This document shows positions 11,359-23,222 of a stretch of 64,000 nt of DNA, in pieces; the first letter of the stretch is position 1; every line of letters starts with the position of its first letter. The notes beneath the pieces were generated by a model, which searched no databases, had not been told where the DNA came from, and was given only the letters and a program-made list of their open reading frames with translations. The position numbers were made by a program, and so were the translations under genes. The DNA lies in the NCBI RefSeq assembly GCF_008831285.2, contig NC_045144.1:21343716-21407715 (forward strand), read 5' to 3'. The stretch is from Nymphaea colorata (taxonomy: Eukaryota; Streptophyta; Magnoliopsida; Nymphaeales; Nymphaeaceae).

Positions 11359-14033
11359 TGCTCTCGTGATATATTAGTTTGGACTTTGAAGTGGATGTTG
11401 CTATGAACAACCATAAGTTGAGGATAGACATAACCTTGATTTTAACAGTTCCCTTTTCAGAATTCTCTGATAGCTTGTACTGTTGCTTCTTTCATTAAAA
11501 TTGAGCTGGAAATTCTAATTACTGGTTCAAGTATTAGCCACTAAATTTTGTGGTCTATAACTTCACAATTGAGCCTGTATGCCCTACCTGCTTAAAGCAC
11601 GGGCTCTGTTTATCACTTTATCTTGCCTTCAAATAGGAGTTCAATACAGGGCTAACTCGGTTGAGCTTCTTTCAGCTTCAAGAGCTAGCGGGACAGCTGT
11701 GTGATCTTTGGAACCTGATGGACACACCTATGGAGGAGAGGAGCTTATTCGATCATGTGACATGTAACATGTCTGCATCAGTTGATGAGGTCACTGTGCC
11801 TGGGGCCCTTGCTTTAGACTTGATTGAGCAGGTAACTTGCTTCAATTGTGACTAGCGCATTAGATATCAAAATGAAAACTGACATGGTTTCTGTTGGATG
11901 TTTTGAAGGCTGAGATGGAAGTTGAACGTCTAGACCAGCTGAAGGCAAGCAAGATGAAGGAGATTGCCTTCAAGAAACAAGCCGAGCTTGAAGAGATATA
12001 TGCACGCGCTCACATAGAAATAGATTCAGAAGCTGCTCGTGAAAAGATACTTCTCCTTATTGATTCTGGGAATGTTGATCCTTCTGAATTACTTGCAGAC
12101 ATGGATAATCAAATACTGAAAGCTAAGGAGGAAGCTTTTAGTAGAAGAGAAATAATGGAGAAGGTTGAGAAGTGGATGTCAGCTTGTGAGGAAGAGAGCT
12201 GGCTTGAAGACTACAATCGGGTAAATTTATTTCTTTGTGCCTTCATGTATTTGTAAATTTTATCACCAGTGCAAACATTGCTCTCACCTTAGGTGCATCT
12301 TTTTTTTTTTCCTAATATTAGAACACACAAGTATCAAACTTTTAATTTTCCATATCTTAGGAGTATTGACCTATGGTTTGTATTTCACTGAAACAGGATG
12401 AGAACAGATATAATTCCAGTAGAGGTGCTCATATAAATTTAAAACGCGCAGAAAAAGCTCGCATTCTTGTAAATAAAATTCCTGGTATGTGGAGATTACT
12501 GCTTTCTGTATATGTCTGTAATAGGGGACTTGTACAGTTGTACTTAAATGTGGTGTACAGTAATGCTCTCTCTCTCCACTCCCCTTTACGTGTGTGATGT
12601 GTCTGTACAAGATATATTTGTCCCTTTTAATGCCTCTGTATTTGTTATTGCAGCTCTGGTTGATACTTTAGTAGCCAAGACACGAGCATGGGAGGAGGAG
12701 AGGGGCATACCATTTATTTATGATGGCGTCCCATTACTTGCTATGCTGGATGAGTATGCAATGCTGAGGCATGACAGAGAAGAAGAGAAAAGAAGAATGA
12801 GGGTAAGGTTGCAACTTATTTTAACATTTAGGTTATTTTTGCTTGATCTGATATCTGTTGCTATTTCATCTTGTCAAACTTCTCCTCTTTAAAACCATCT
12901 TTAAATGACCGTGCTTCCCTGCACTTGGTAGTCATGACCAGCAAGCTGATAACCCTGGTATATTATGCAACTAAAAGTTACAAATTTCCATAAGAAGATA
13001 GTTTCTTGCCATAATTGACATCAGGAACAGCTTTGTTACTACTAGTAACATGGACAGTTAATTTCTGCTCTTTTAGTGGTCATATTTCTGAAAAGGTAAT
13101 GAAAGGTTTCCATTTCTCTAAAGTTCTAAACATTTTTCAATTAACATTATTAAATTTTTCAGTTTAGGTACCTTTGCTACTTTTCATCACATAACCCTAC
13201 CTAGTAGAAAATAGTTTCAGACATGATCTACTCACTCGGCTCCATTTCTTGGTGCTTACTGTAGCTTGTATACCCAAATCCAAAATTTTATGCTATTGAT
13301 AGAGTTTTTGATGGAAAAGATTATTATTCTCTGAAATTTTTGGTGTGTCACTCGCCAGTGATTTTTTGGTCCTTAAAATTGTAACATTGAAAGTCTGTTA
13401 TCAAGAAAATGACCATTATATTCTTTTGGGTAAATGCATAATACCACCACTGTCATCAAGAAAATGGCCATTATATTCTTTTGGATAAATGTATAACACC
13501 GTCACTTCAAATAATATAAAATTATAGGTTACAGCTTTGGTTGATGCTGCTCCTAGTAGTGCATGAATTTGCCTGTCTATGCCAGTGTTCCTTGTTGATT
13601 AACAGTTCTCAATTGGAAGGCAAATTCATTTACCACTTGGTTCTGACAGGCCATTTTTTTGGCCCCAAGGAGAAAATTTATTGGCTGGATAAATTTTATA
13701 AACAAAAGTCCAGCTACTCATCTCAAAAATTACTTCTGCCAGCAGGACCAGAAACGATTCCATGAGCAACTAGCAACTGAGCAAGAAACCATTTTCGGTT
13801 CAAGGCCAAGCCCCAATCGGCCTCTTGGCCCGAAGAAGGTGGTTGGGCCGCGTGTTAATGGGAATGGCACACCAAACAGAAGGTTATCTTCTGGTGCTCA
13901 GAGTGTACGTTCTGCAAACAAAGACGGAAAGCGGGAACTTAGGCCTGCTGCCCCTGTGAACTACGTTGCAATTGCCAAAGAAGATGCTGCATCTCATGTA
14001 TCTGGGAGTGAACCAGTTCCAGCTTCTCCATGA
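8019..14033 (+). CDS. MAP65-1-like: Microtubule-associated protein of the MAP65/Ase1/PRC1 family (MAP65-1-like)
   Basis: Nine coding exons: 8019-8090, 8224-8427, 8689-8946, 9046-9261, 11676-11831, 11909-12220, 12397-12484, 12654-12802 and 13746-14033. All have GT-AG boundaries and matching phases, and together encode 580 residues, the usual size of MAP65-1/2. Family proteins form antiparallel dimers that cross-link and bundle microtubules in cortical arrays, preprophase band and phragmoplast. Exons 1-5 encode the coiled-coil, spectrin-like rod ([13 protein letters not shown] start). Exons 6-8 hold the highly conserved microtubule-binding block, including [16 protein letters not shown] near residues 390-406, [16 protein letters not shown] and ARAWEE-like [12 protein letters not shown]. 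The last exon is the divergent basic tail (residues 486-580) with [11 protein letters not shown] and RRLSSGAQ, a region where MAP65-1 type proteins are controlled by phosphorylation. Intron 4 is 2.4 kb. The start is the first ATG in frame and fits the family N-terminus. Confidence 0.95.
9262..11675 (+). other. Long fourth intron of the MAP65 gene
   Basis: This 2,414-bp intron lies between exons 4 and 5. It holds no recognisable gene. Its main feature is the compound microsatellite at 11261-11356. Confidence 0.7.
11261..11356. repeat. Compound (CT)n(AT)n microsatellite in MAP65 intron 4
   Basis: About 11 CT units pass directly into about 37 AT units. It lies about 320 bp before the exon 5 acceptor. 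Confidence 0.95.
13400..13508. repeat. Tandem duplication of 55 bp in MAP65 intron 8
   Basis: The block beginning atcaagaaaatgaccattat (about 13400) repeats from 13455 with only a few substitutions. Confidence 0.85.
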
Positions 14034-16317
14034 CAATGAATAAGATTAATTGTATTAGAAGTTTTATGTCCTTTTCTTTTAATCATCTGTAGGTTAAGTT
14101 TTGGCAGTTTGGAGAAATGCTTTGATTGTTGATAGCTTTTAGATTAGAGAAGAAAAAGGAAAAGAAAACACAATTTGTCTGCAATCAGCACATCTATACT
14201 TTTAGGGGCGGTTGCTTTTATATTGGTAAGCAAACCAATTATATGAAGAAACAAGCTGAAGCAGAAACAGATTCTGTATTGAGCCTACTGTGCAAAACCT
14301 CAGTACCCTTTTTGGTTTTTCAGAAATTGTCTAGCCCATTGATGATGTTAAATTTACTGTGCCTGGTAACTGAGGTTTTGTTTCATCTCTGTACTTCGCC
14401 ACAGATGTTTGATGGGCTCTATCTTCTTCAGCTACTTGTTTGCATGGTAGCAAATATTGCGTTTTCTCTTATTACATTCTAAAGCTGCAATCATGTTTTT
14501 CTGGCAGCCATTTATGAATGGTAGAAGCACGATATCTGTTTTTGTTCCAAATGACATCTCTGCCGTTTCCATTAAACTTTTAACCTGGATATATGTGCAA
14601 AACTCGGTCTGCATTGTCTGCTATTGTGTCTCTAAATGCTTGCGCCGGTGCATGTCTCTCAACTAAGCTGCATCATGCTCTTTACTAAGACTTTTAGCAA
14701 ACTCGGTTTGCTAAAAATCTTGTTAAGAACACAATGTTATTTCTTTATAACCAAACGTTGCTCCCTGTCATCCAAACATAGCCTTGGCGTTTGAGAACTG
14801 GTGTAAGAAAACGTGTTTGTCGTAGAAATGCCAGGGAAAAAAGGTCTCAACTCTAAAATTAATGATATTTGATCGCCTCAGACCAAACCGAGGCGAATAT
14901 GAGATCGGCGCTGAAAGAAAACTATCTTTTTAAACAAAAAAACGGGTTTCAGGACCCGGCAGATTTTGAATTTCTTTTACATTGAGAAACGTGGATCTGG
15001 GAGCCGAACTTACTGAGCCTAGCTTCGGTGGAGTGAAACATTGCAAGCTTAATGATGTTTGAGGTGAAACATGCATCTTTTCTTTCTTTTGATTTGTAGT
15101 ATCTTAAAATTAATCCTGCGCAGATAATTAATAAAATAAAACATCATACAGCCGTCCAGGTCTTCCTCATCCTACATCCCACATACCATCCGAGCTTTCG
15201 TCAAAGTTCTCCAGCATTATATCCGCATCATCATAAAGGTCCCAATCCAGATGATAATCTTCATCCCCCTATCGAGCCCCACTCATCGTCTTCATCATCA
15301 CTACAGCTTTTCAGATAATGGAGAGATCATAGCGATCGACCACCTCTGGACCCAAAACCTTCACGCCCTTCTCCAGTTGTCTCTTGGCCAACCACTCCTC
15401 CCCCTCCAATTTCACATCCCAACAGCCTCTCATATCGAGGTTCCCGGCAAGCTGTGACTATCATCCAAAGTAGAGCGACGACTGTGGTGCACGGCGAGCG
15501 ATCGGTGGAAGAGGAAGGCAGAGAATCGAAGCAAGAGTCGAAGGATGAGTCCTCGAAGCCTTAATTTGAAGAACCGCGGCGAGGGGTATTTTATTGAGGG
15601 GTCTTCAATTTATAGTCTATATTTCAAGTTTGTCATCCACTACAGTTAGAGGGGTATTTTAGTAATTTAGTTCTTAAATTTCACTTTTGCCATTATAGAG
15701 GAGTCTTCTAATGGTTTAAAAACTAAAGCAAAATAAATTAACTGCATAGTTGTATTGTTGAAAAATTTATAACCAACAAAAATACTTTAGTTAATTTAAA
15801 ATTAATAGCCTACATTTTTCAGCTTAAAAATCCTAATTAAGCATGAAAAAGATACCTTCAATGTATCATCTTTAAATGTTTAGGTATCAAAAATGTATTT
15901 ATATCACTAGTTTATGAAGAAATGCTTGTAAATACTGCACATCTTATGTATTATAGAATCCTTAAAGGTAAATTAATCCGTTTCCATTACGGCAGACTGA
16001 AGGAAGAATGTCTCCATCTATAAAACGACAGGATAAATTTGAAACTTTGAGAAAGAGAGAGACCATTTTGAATATAGGTACTAAAATTAATAAAATTATT
16101 GGGAAAACCTCTGAAAGAAATTATAAGTATAGAAATTTTAAAAGCAAGGTGCTATCTGGTATTGAGAGCAAAAGCTCGGATCTTGAATGAAAAGTGTCTC
16201 AACTATGATGGCAGCAGGCAGGAGCGTGCGAAGCAAATTCAAAAGCGAGTTTCTCGAAGGCGAGCTTCCTTCGGCAGGTCATTCATCCTTCCGAATTCCA
16301 CGCGGTTGTCCGAACTT

Positions 16318-16318
<1 letters not shown>
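14034..16318. other. Intergenic DNA between MAP65 and LIP5
   Basis: The MAP65 3' untranslated region occupies the first few hundred bases, and the LIP5 promoter the last part. The only coding-like material is a small broken minus-strand segment (15178-15437), listed separately. Confidence 0.5.
15178..15437 (-). pseudogene. Possible broken coding remnant, unrecognised protein
   Basis: On the minus strand one frame reads MRGCWDVKLEGEEWLAKRQL and continues about 20 more codons to a stop. Other frames just downstream read SCSDDEDDEWGSIGG and DEDYHLDWDLYDDADIMLEN. The protein-like, strongly acidic character across shifted frames suggests a gene fragment broken by frameshifts. I do not recognise the family. 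It could also be chance coding character. Confidence 0.3.

Positions 16319-16350
<32 letters not shown>
16319..16350. repeat. (AG)16 microsatellite in the LIP5 5' leader/promoter
   Basis: Sixteen uninterrupted AG units, ending 69 bp before the LIP5 start codon. Complementary to the (TC)n array in intron 1. Confidence 0.95.
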
Positions 16351-16352
<2 letters not shown>

Positions 16353-16419
16353 TCGTCTGCTGTCATTCGCAGCGTCGGAGCGCCTTCTCCACTGAACAGA
16401 GACAAGGAGAGCGGGGGAG

Positions 16420-16518
16420 ATGGGCAGCGATATGGAGCCAGCGAAACTCCTTCTTCCTTACCTCCAGAGAGCCGATGAATTGCAGAAGCACGAACCCCTT
16501 GTCGCCTACTACTGTAAA

Positions 16519-16589
<71 letters not shown>

Positions 16590-19500
16590 ATCGAGATGGG
16601 GCATCTAAGACGGTCTCTTTGCTTTGGCAGGCCGTCTGTACGCGATGGAGAGGGGACTCAACATCCCACAAAAGGAGCGGACGAAGACCACAAACGCCCT
16701 CCTTGTATCCCTCATGAACCAGCTCGAGAAGGTCTAAGTGTAACGCTGACTCTCTTTTGTTCTTTCCCTTCTACTGGTATCTGCTGCACTCATGTCTAAT
16801 TATTAGCTCTTTTCCTGGAGCTGTTGATCCAATCATGGCGCCGATTGATTGACTATACTGGTCCTTCGCTCACAATACAAATTGATAAATTAGGGTTTTC
16901 CAGGAAAACCTTCCTCTTTTTGTTATCATTTTCTCCTACTTTAACTATAACTGCAAGTTACTTCTCGATGTGATCTCTTTTCACGTTTGTGGAATCATGC
17001 TTGTGAGTAGTCGTTGACAAATTCGTTCTGGGGCGAATGTTTTACGGTATTTGGAGAAATGTTATTTCTGTTATGAAGATCTCAAAACAATGTAAGCAAG
17101 GGTAACATCTGAAAGATACACAAGATGTACAAAAATGGTAAAATGCGTCGTAATCTGACATATCAAGAAATATCAGATGTTAGCGATGGTGTAAGCCTTA
17201 AAGAACCCGAAGAACATGATATGTGTTCTTTATGACTCAGCTGAAAAAACATTGTTGTTTGACTTACATGTGCGTTATTTCTATGAATGAAGCAGCTTTA
17301 GGAGTTCGTTAATTTTGTAAGTGTTTGTGATTTAGCTTGTGGGGAAATTTTATCTTCTGAACTACGAGACGATCATGTCTGTGATCAATTAATACCTGCT
17401 TCTTTCATTCCTAATGTTGACAGGCTTCAGCAAGTAAGCATCAGGACCAGCTATTTCCTTCTCTAGTTCCAACATGTGTAGTGATAAAAAATATTGTAAC
17501 TTTTTTTTTTACACTTTTTTATTATTCTCACAGGATAAAAAGTCAGTAACTTTGGGGCCTGATGACCATCTTCACATTGAAGGTTTTGCCTTGAACATTT
17601 TCACAAAAGCTGATAAGCAAGACCGAGCTGGACGTGCTGACTTGTGCGGCATCTACCAAATTCTTATTTCCATCTGAAATTAAATTTTATAGCTTAAGGC
17701 TGGAAGCTTCGTTTTTACGGCAACTATTAACTTGGGAGAAGAAATACATGGTGGCCTGCTAGTTTCTTTGACTCTCTATTGGTTTCCATCTCATTGTTGT
17801 GACGTAGGAATACGGCAAAGACTTTCTATGCGGCTAGCATATTTTTTGAGATACTTAGCCAGTTTGGAGCTCTTCAGCCAGATGTAAGCTTGTGCCTGCG
17901 GTGTTCTTTTCTGTTTAGCTTTTTTCATGCACACATAAATGTCTATAAAATATATTACTGTTCACTAAATATCTATTTTTTACTGGTTCCTTGCAGATTG
18001 AGCAAAAGCAAAAGTATGCTGCTTGGAAAGCTGCAGACATCAGAAAAGCTTTAAAGGAAGGGCGGAGGCCTGAACCTGGTCCTCCAGGTGGTGATAGTGG
18101 CACATCCATGCCCTCTAGCCCGACAAACACAAATGTATGGTCCTTATATTTTAAAAGCATTTGTAAGCTTATCATTTGTGATTGGCTGATCTTTCAAGTT
18201 ATATGTTTTGTAATTGGTTTGAGACTTTGAGGATGGCAGCTTGCTGACATTTTTTTGTCCAGCTGTGTTGTCGGGCTAGTGGTTAGTGTTCTGGCAGCTG
18301 ATAGCATATTCAGGAGAATTGTCAGTGGTACATAGATTCTGAGCATCACTTTGTTGAGGTTGAGATATACTATGAACTATGAAGTATGAACTTTGGCCAA
18401 CCAATCATAATTTGTTTAGTTTCTTGTACTTCATATGGAAAGGAAACCTGGTTATGGTTTTAAAGGCACTCTTTCAATCCCTGTTAATGGTTGTGCTTTT
18501 ATGGGCATTTGTGTTTTTTTCCTTTTTTTTGGCCATTATAAAAGCATGATCCTTTAGATCTATTAATTATACAGTTCAAATGCAAAACCAAAGAAAGGAA
18601 ATACGATATTTCAGTCAGCTAAAGTACTGAAGGATTAAAGCAAAACATTCTAATTGTGAAGCTTTATTGGAGCCTTGTGTTGAGTTTGACTTGGTAAAGT
18701 TTGAAGAAGCCAAGGATGGTTGACAATTTCTAGCAATTGCATCAAAACAAGTAGTCTCAAAATGTACCCACTTTGAGCAGCTTAGAGCCTTTCAGTAGAA
18801 TAGGCTATGGAGGTAATACAAGGAGTGAAGGAGATGCACTTCAGGAGAACTTCAAAATTTTTCAGGAGAACCCTGACAATAAAATGCAGTTGCCAGCATG
18901 GAGCAATCCTGAAATGTGTATTATAGGGGCTAGCTTCATAGATTGCGTCCAGGAGATCGAGTAAGAATGTAAGATGTGGGTCACATGTTACTAGTTTGCT
19001 TTCGTACTGTGGTCAAACTTGGCAACAGCAAGCGATGAAAACACTGTATACTCTTCTACATTCATCCACACATTAGCTGGATACTCTTCTACATGATGCA
19101 GACATTAGCTGGAACTGCATGCATCAGAGGAGGCCAGGCACTTTCTTTATGGTTCATGATCTGGCAGTGAAGCTATAGGGTGCTATTCTTGCTGTAGAAA
19201 GCATGTCTGTAATAGGAACTGTCTGCAAGTAATAGAAAGAGTGAAATAGAATAGACTTACCTCCTGTTTGAGGAGATGGACTTGAGAGTGTTCATCATTT
19301 CTTTTGAATGGAATTTGCTTCCTAGAAGAGAATGTCCTGCTGTGTTAAGACAAGTACATTACTTCATTCCGTGTCGCAAGCACAAAAACAATCGATGGTA
19401 GGAAAAGGTAAGGTATGTTCTTGATGCCAATTACTAATAATGAGCTTGATGCATTAACAGCTTCATAATGGTTCTGTTGTAAAGTTCCATGTGAAGGTGC

Positions 19501-21035
19501 TTGCTTGATGTGATTATTTCTAGGTCTGCATCTGCTGAAATAGGACAGTCTTGAAGCGTATCAATAAGTGTTTCTTTGGCAGTTTTTTTTTTTTTTCTAT
19601 ATGTAATAAGCTAGCCCTGGCAACAAGTACAAGCATTCCATTCGTTTATTTGTACCTTTGTCGATGGCTCTCTGATGGTCCTGATGGAGTATGAGGAATG
19701 GGCTTGGTACCTAACAGTATCTGGCTTTGAGATAGGTTGTTTTGCAGTTACCATCTGAAGGCCCGTGAGATGTGCCCAGTGGTCCAACTAAGTGTTTCTC
19801 ATGTTGACCGGAACCTGATGCAAAATGAAATAAATTAGCCTAGATCTTGGATTTTGGCTCAATAGTACCATTCTGGCAGCCGAAACTTCTCAAGGGCTAG
19901 AGTAATCTAGTGGGTCTCTGGCTTGTTGCATGTCCTGAAGATGACAATTGTGTCCCTTATCTAACCTTTTATTGGTCAAACTTTATCCTCATTGGTTGGT
20001 CATGGTTGTTTAAGTAAGAAGTTTTTTTTTTTAAATAAGTGAATTGTTTTTCCTTGTTCTTGGATAATATTTCATTCTTTGCAATAAATGTGGAAGTATC
20101 TATTCTGCAGGAAGTTAGACATGTTGGTACCTTTGAATCAAGCCAACCAGAACAAAATATGCTGCCAATGTACCCAGACAGCTCCAGGGAACCTTCTGTA
20201 ACTCATTCATCGTCTTTTACATATAGAAGTGATGAGTACCGTTCTTCTGTTGATATGCACCAAAATACATCACAGGATTCTTCAGCAAAAATGGTACCTA
20301 TGAACTTGCTTCCATTATTGTTGATTGATTTTGATTATGCAATTAACTACAAAAGTATCTGTCATGCAGGGAACTGGACATATCAATACTCTTGCATCCA
20401 GCCAACTGAAGCAGGACACAGTGTCATACCCAGACAACTCCAAGCAACCTCCTCTCTCTCATTCGTCATCTTTTGCACATGAAAGTGCTCATCAAAATCT
20501 GTCACAGGCTTTTTCTGCAAAAGTAACCCTGAATCAGACATATCCACAACCTTATCATGCACCACCTCCACAAGAGCACCATCAAGCATCATCATCAACA
20601 CAACAGCATTATCCCTCTCATGACATGACCCACCCTTATTCTTCTTACTCGGGTTACCACTCTTATCCAAGTATTGGTGACAACAGCCCAGCAGCAGCAT
20701 CTGCTTTGCATCCCACCTACCATCAAGATGCTAGTACTGGATATGTTGGTGCATCTTATATACAGCAGCCTGAGCATCGTCTTCCTGATTTCCCTGCTAG
20801 CAGTGGTCAATGTAGTTCTGCAAGCAATGAATGGAGTTACACTGAGAAGCCAAAGTCACCTGCATCTTTTACCTATGATTCCAGCTATCAGCCACCACCT
20901 GATAAGATTGCGGAGGCCCATAAAGCAGCGAGATTTGCAGTTGGAGCCTTAGCATTTGATGATGTTGCAGTTGCAGTCGACTTCCTCCGACGATCCCTTG
21001 AATTATTGACCAACCCATCTGCAACAACCCAATAA
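16420..21035 (+). CDS. LIP5: LIP5/VTA1 homolog, positive regulator of the SKD1/VPS4 ESCRT ATPase
   Basis: Seven exons with consistent phases: 16420-16513, 16631-16731, 17534-17643, 17808-17883, 17997-18134, 20111-20293 and 20370-21035; 455 residues. The family binds SKD1/VPS4 and ESCRT-III subunits and stimulates the ATPase during multivesicular-body sorting at late endosomes. Residues 1 to about 155 form the tandem-MIT region, with hallmark stretches LLPYLQRADELQKHEPLVAY, RLYAMERGLNIPQKERTKT, NTAKTFYAASIFFEIL and EQKQKYAAWKAADIRKALKE. Residues about 175-405 are a low-complexity Pro/Ser/Tyr/His/Gln linker, usual for plant LIP5. The last 47 residues carry the VSL domain for VPS4 binding and dimerisation (KIAEAHKAARFAVGALAFDD). 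Exon 3 uses the weak donor TT|GTGCGG, chosen because it restores Leu-Asn in RADLNTAKTF. The ATG fits the family N-terminus. Confidence 0.95.
16521..16589. repeat. (TC)27(GC)n compound microsatellite inside LIP5 intron 1
   Basis: Twenty-seven TC units (16521-16574) run straight into a GC alternation (16575-16589). The array begins 8 bp after the exon 1 donor and fills more than half of the 117-bp intron. Confidence 0.95.
18135..20110 (+). other. Long fifth intron of LIP5
   Basis: This 1,976-bp intron lies between the MIT-encoding exons and the linker-encoding exons. No gene or clear transposon is visible. A short duplicated phrase (atactcttctacat) occurs near 19050-19100. Confidence 0.65.
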
Positions 21036-23129
21036 GACTTTGTGATGGTTTTGCAGTTGGTTTGTAAATTGTTAGTCTGGTAACTTCATTTAGCAAAAGG
21101 AAAGAAGAAGAGATATCTGGTGTCATGCTTTGTTGAAATGCATTTTTTCTTTTTGTTTGTCAACGGATTCATTATCATCTATAGAGGGCAGCATTGTGAA
21201 GACGGGTGATATTCATGCATCCCCAACTTTCTTTTTAAAAATTCAGGTGAGATGACTTGGTGCAAGTATGTAAGGTATGACAATTCTGTCATTCTGTTTG
21301 ATTTGCATCAGATGTCATACCTCCGTAGACTTATGAAAGAGGGATAGAGATCCTGAAATGATGCCTAGCTCCAAGCCCCACTTTCTCTCTCTCGTGCATT
21401 TCTCAGCTATTTCTTTTCTTTTGGCCGGATTTTATCATTGCCCTGGAATGGGTCGAGGCTGGTCTCTCTCTATTTTCTTCTGTATGATGATTCTTCTGTT
21501 GTTCAGTGATTTCTTCTTTTGCAATAGCATTTCTATCCAAGCCAACTCTCTGCTTCCAATCACCAAGAGGTACTTAAATGACCAACCTTTTATTTTGCTC
21601 CTTAGCGTGGCTTTCTTCCTCGGTGGAGTTTCTTCGGATTGGTTATATTGATTAATAAACTGGTTGGCGATGATCTGGACAATCTTATACTAAGTTGATG
21701 CCCAACCTAAGTTCCTACTGTCGTCATTTACAATTTCTTAATGCAAAACAATTGTTGGTATTATTGTATTGTAGATTAAAATCTTTCTGCCTTCATGAAG
21801 ACCCCATTATGTACCCGTAACACCTCTTATGTGGACCCTAATTTGTATCATCCAATCTTTAGGAGGCTGATCTGTTGATGTATCTACTGCCCCCTGCTAG
21901 CTTACAGTTTTGGTTCTTCAACTGAATACATGCATCTCAACTTTGGTCAACATAAACACAAATATATTCCTAGGTTTTCTTTTGTGTTTTGATGGGTGAG
22001 CCAGAGATAAGTAGATTCTACCATATCCAATTCTAGTTTTCTCAAAACTGCTTCCATGTTCATATTGATCATTGATTGCGTTTTCCTTTCAAATATAAAA
22101 GCAACACAAAATTGAAAAGGGTGATGCAACATAATTTTCATGAAGTCAATTTATTAACTCAAGCATGCATTAACTTAAGTTATAATGAGTTTCTGTGCAT
22201 GATTGTTGATTTGGCTGGTAAGCGTAGCAACAATTTGGGCAAGAATGATAAGAAGCAGGTCTTGGTTGGTGGAGGCTGTGGCAAAGAAAGTTGGTTGATG
22301 CGGCAAAAATCCAAAAAACTGGAGAAAAAGGAGGGAACAACTTCGACAGCTTGTCAACTGTCACCCTTTTTCCTTTTTTTTTTGCATAAAAAGTTTCGTG
22401 TTTCATTTTCATCATTTGGATCTTAGTCCACCTTTCCAACAGTTGTACACCTCAAGTCAAGCTTTAATCTTCCCACTTTGCAGCTCGATTTTTTTTGCGA
22501 CATTGAGTTATAATCCCGATCAAATCGGCATGGCTGTCGATTCAGTGAATGGGATGATTTGATTTTATGTCTACAGAAAAATATTATGTCACACTTTTTT
22601 TCGGAAAGTAAATAAAAATGTATAAAAGTTGATTAGAAAAAAAAGTCGAAAGCCGGATGGTGTCAAACAATTAAAAATGATTCAAGGATCTTTTGGAGTG
22701 ACCATTTGATTGAGAAGGATCTAATTGGTGTAGCTCGACCTCTATAGTTAATTAATGCGGTTCTAAACCGCTCCTATATATATAAAAAAAATCTATATAT
22801 ATAAAAAAAAAGTCTACTGCCAAAAGTACTATAAATGAAGTAATTTGAGATCACCAGACATATTTAAAGTCTAATGCTTTTCATTCCAACCATCGTGGAT
22901 TTAAGGTCCATGCTTTTAAGATCTCCAATTGATCTTACATTGCATGCATACCTTTTAATGCTTCATCAAATCTTAAATCTTAAGATTCGAGCCTGTCAAA
23001 CACTACCAAACTGCTGATAAAAGCATCATGGATTGTTGTTATACTACAAACCATCACCAATGATTTTCTGGTGACTGAGATTCTTAATTTTTAACTATCC
23101 AACCAGCATTGTGAAGATTTAAAATATAA

Positions 23130-23156
23130 ATATAAATATAAATAAATAAATAAATA

Positions 23157-23218
<62 letters not shown>
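23130..23218. repeat. (TAAA)n followed by (AT)n microsatellite
   Basis: A short run of ATAAAT/TAAA units passes into about 28 AT units. Confidence 0.9.

Positions 23219-23222
<4 letters not shown>

Noticed and set aside
11229-11431. Open frames with Ile-Tyr and Arg-Glu repeats
   Set aside because: They are translation artefacts of the (CT)n(AT)n array inside a MAP65 intron.
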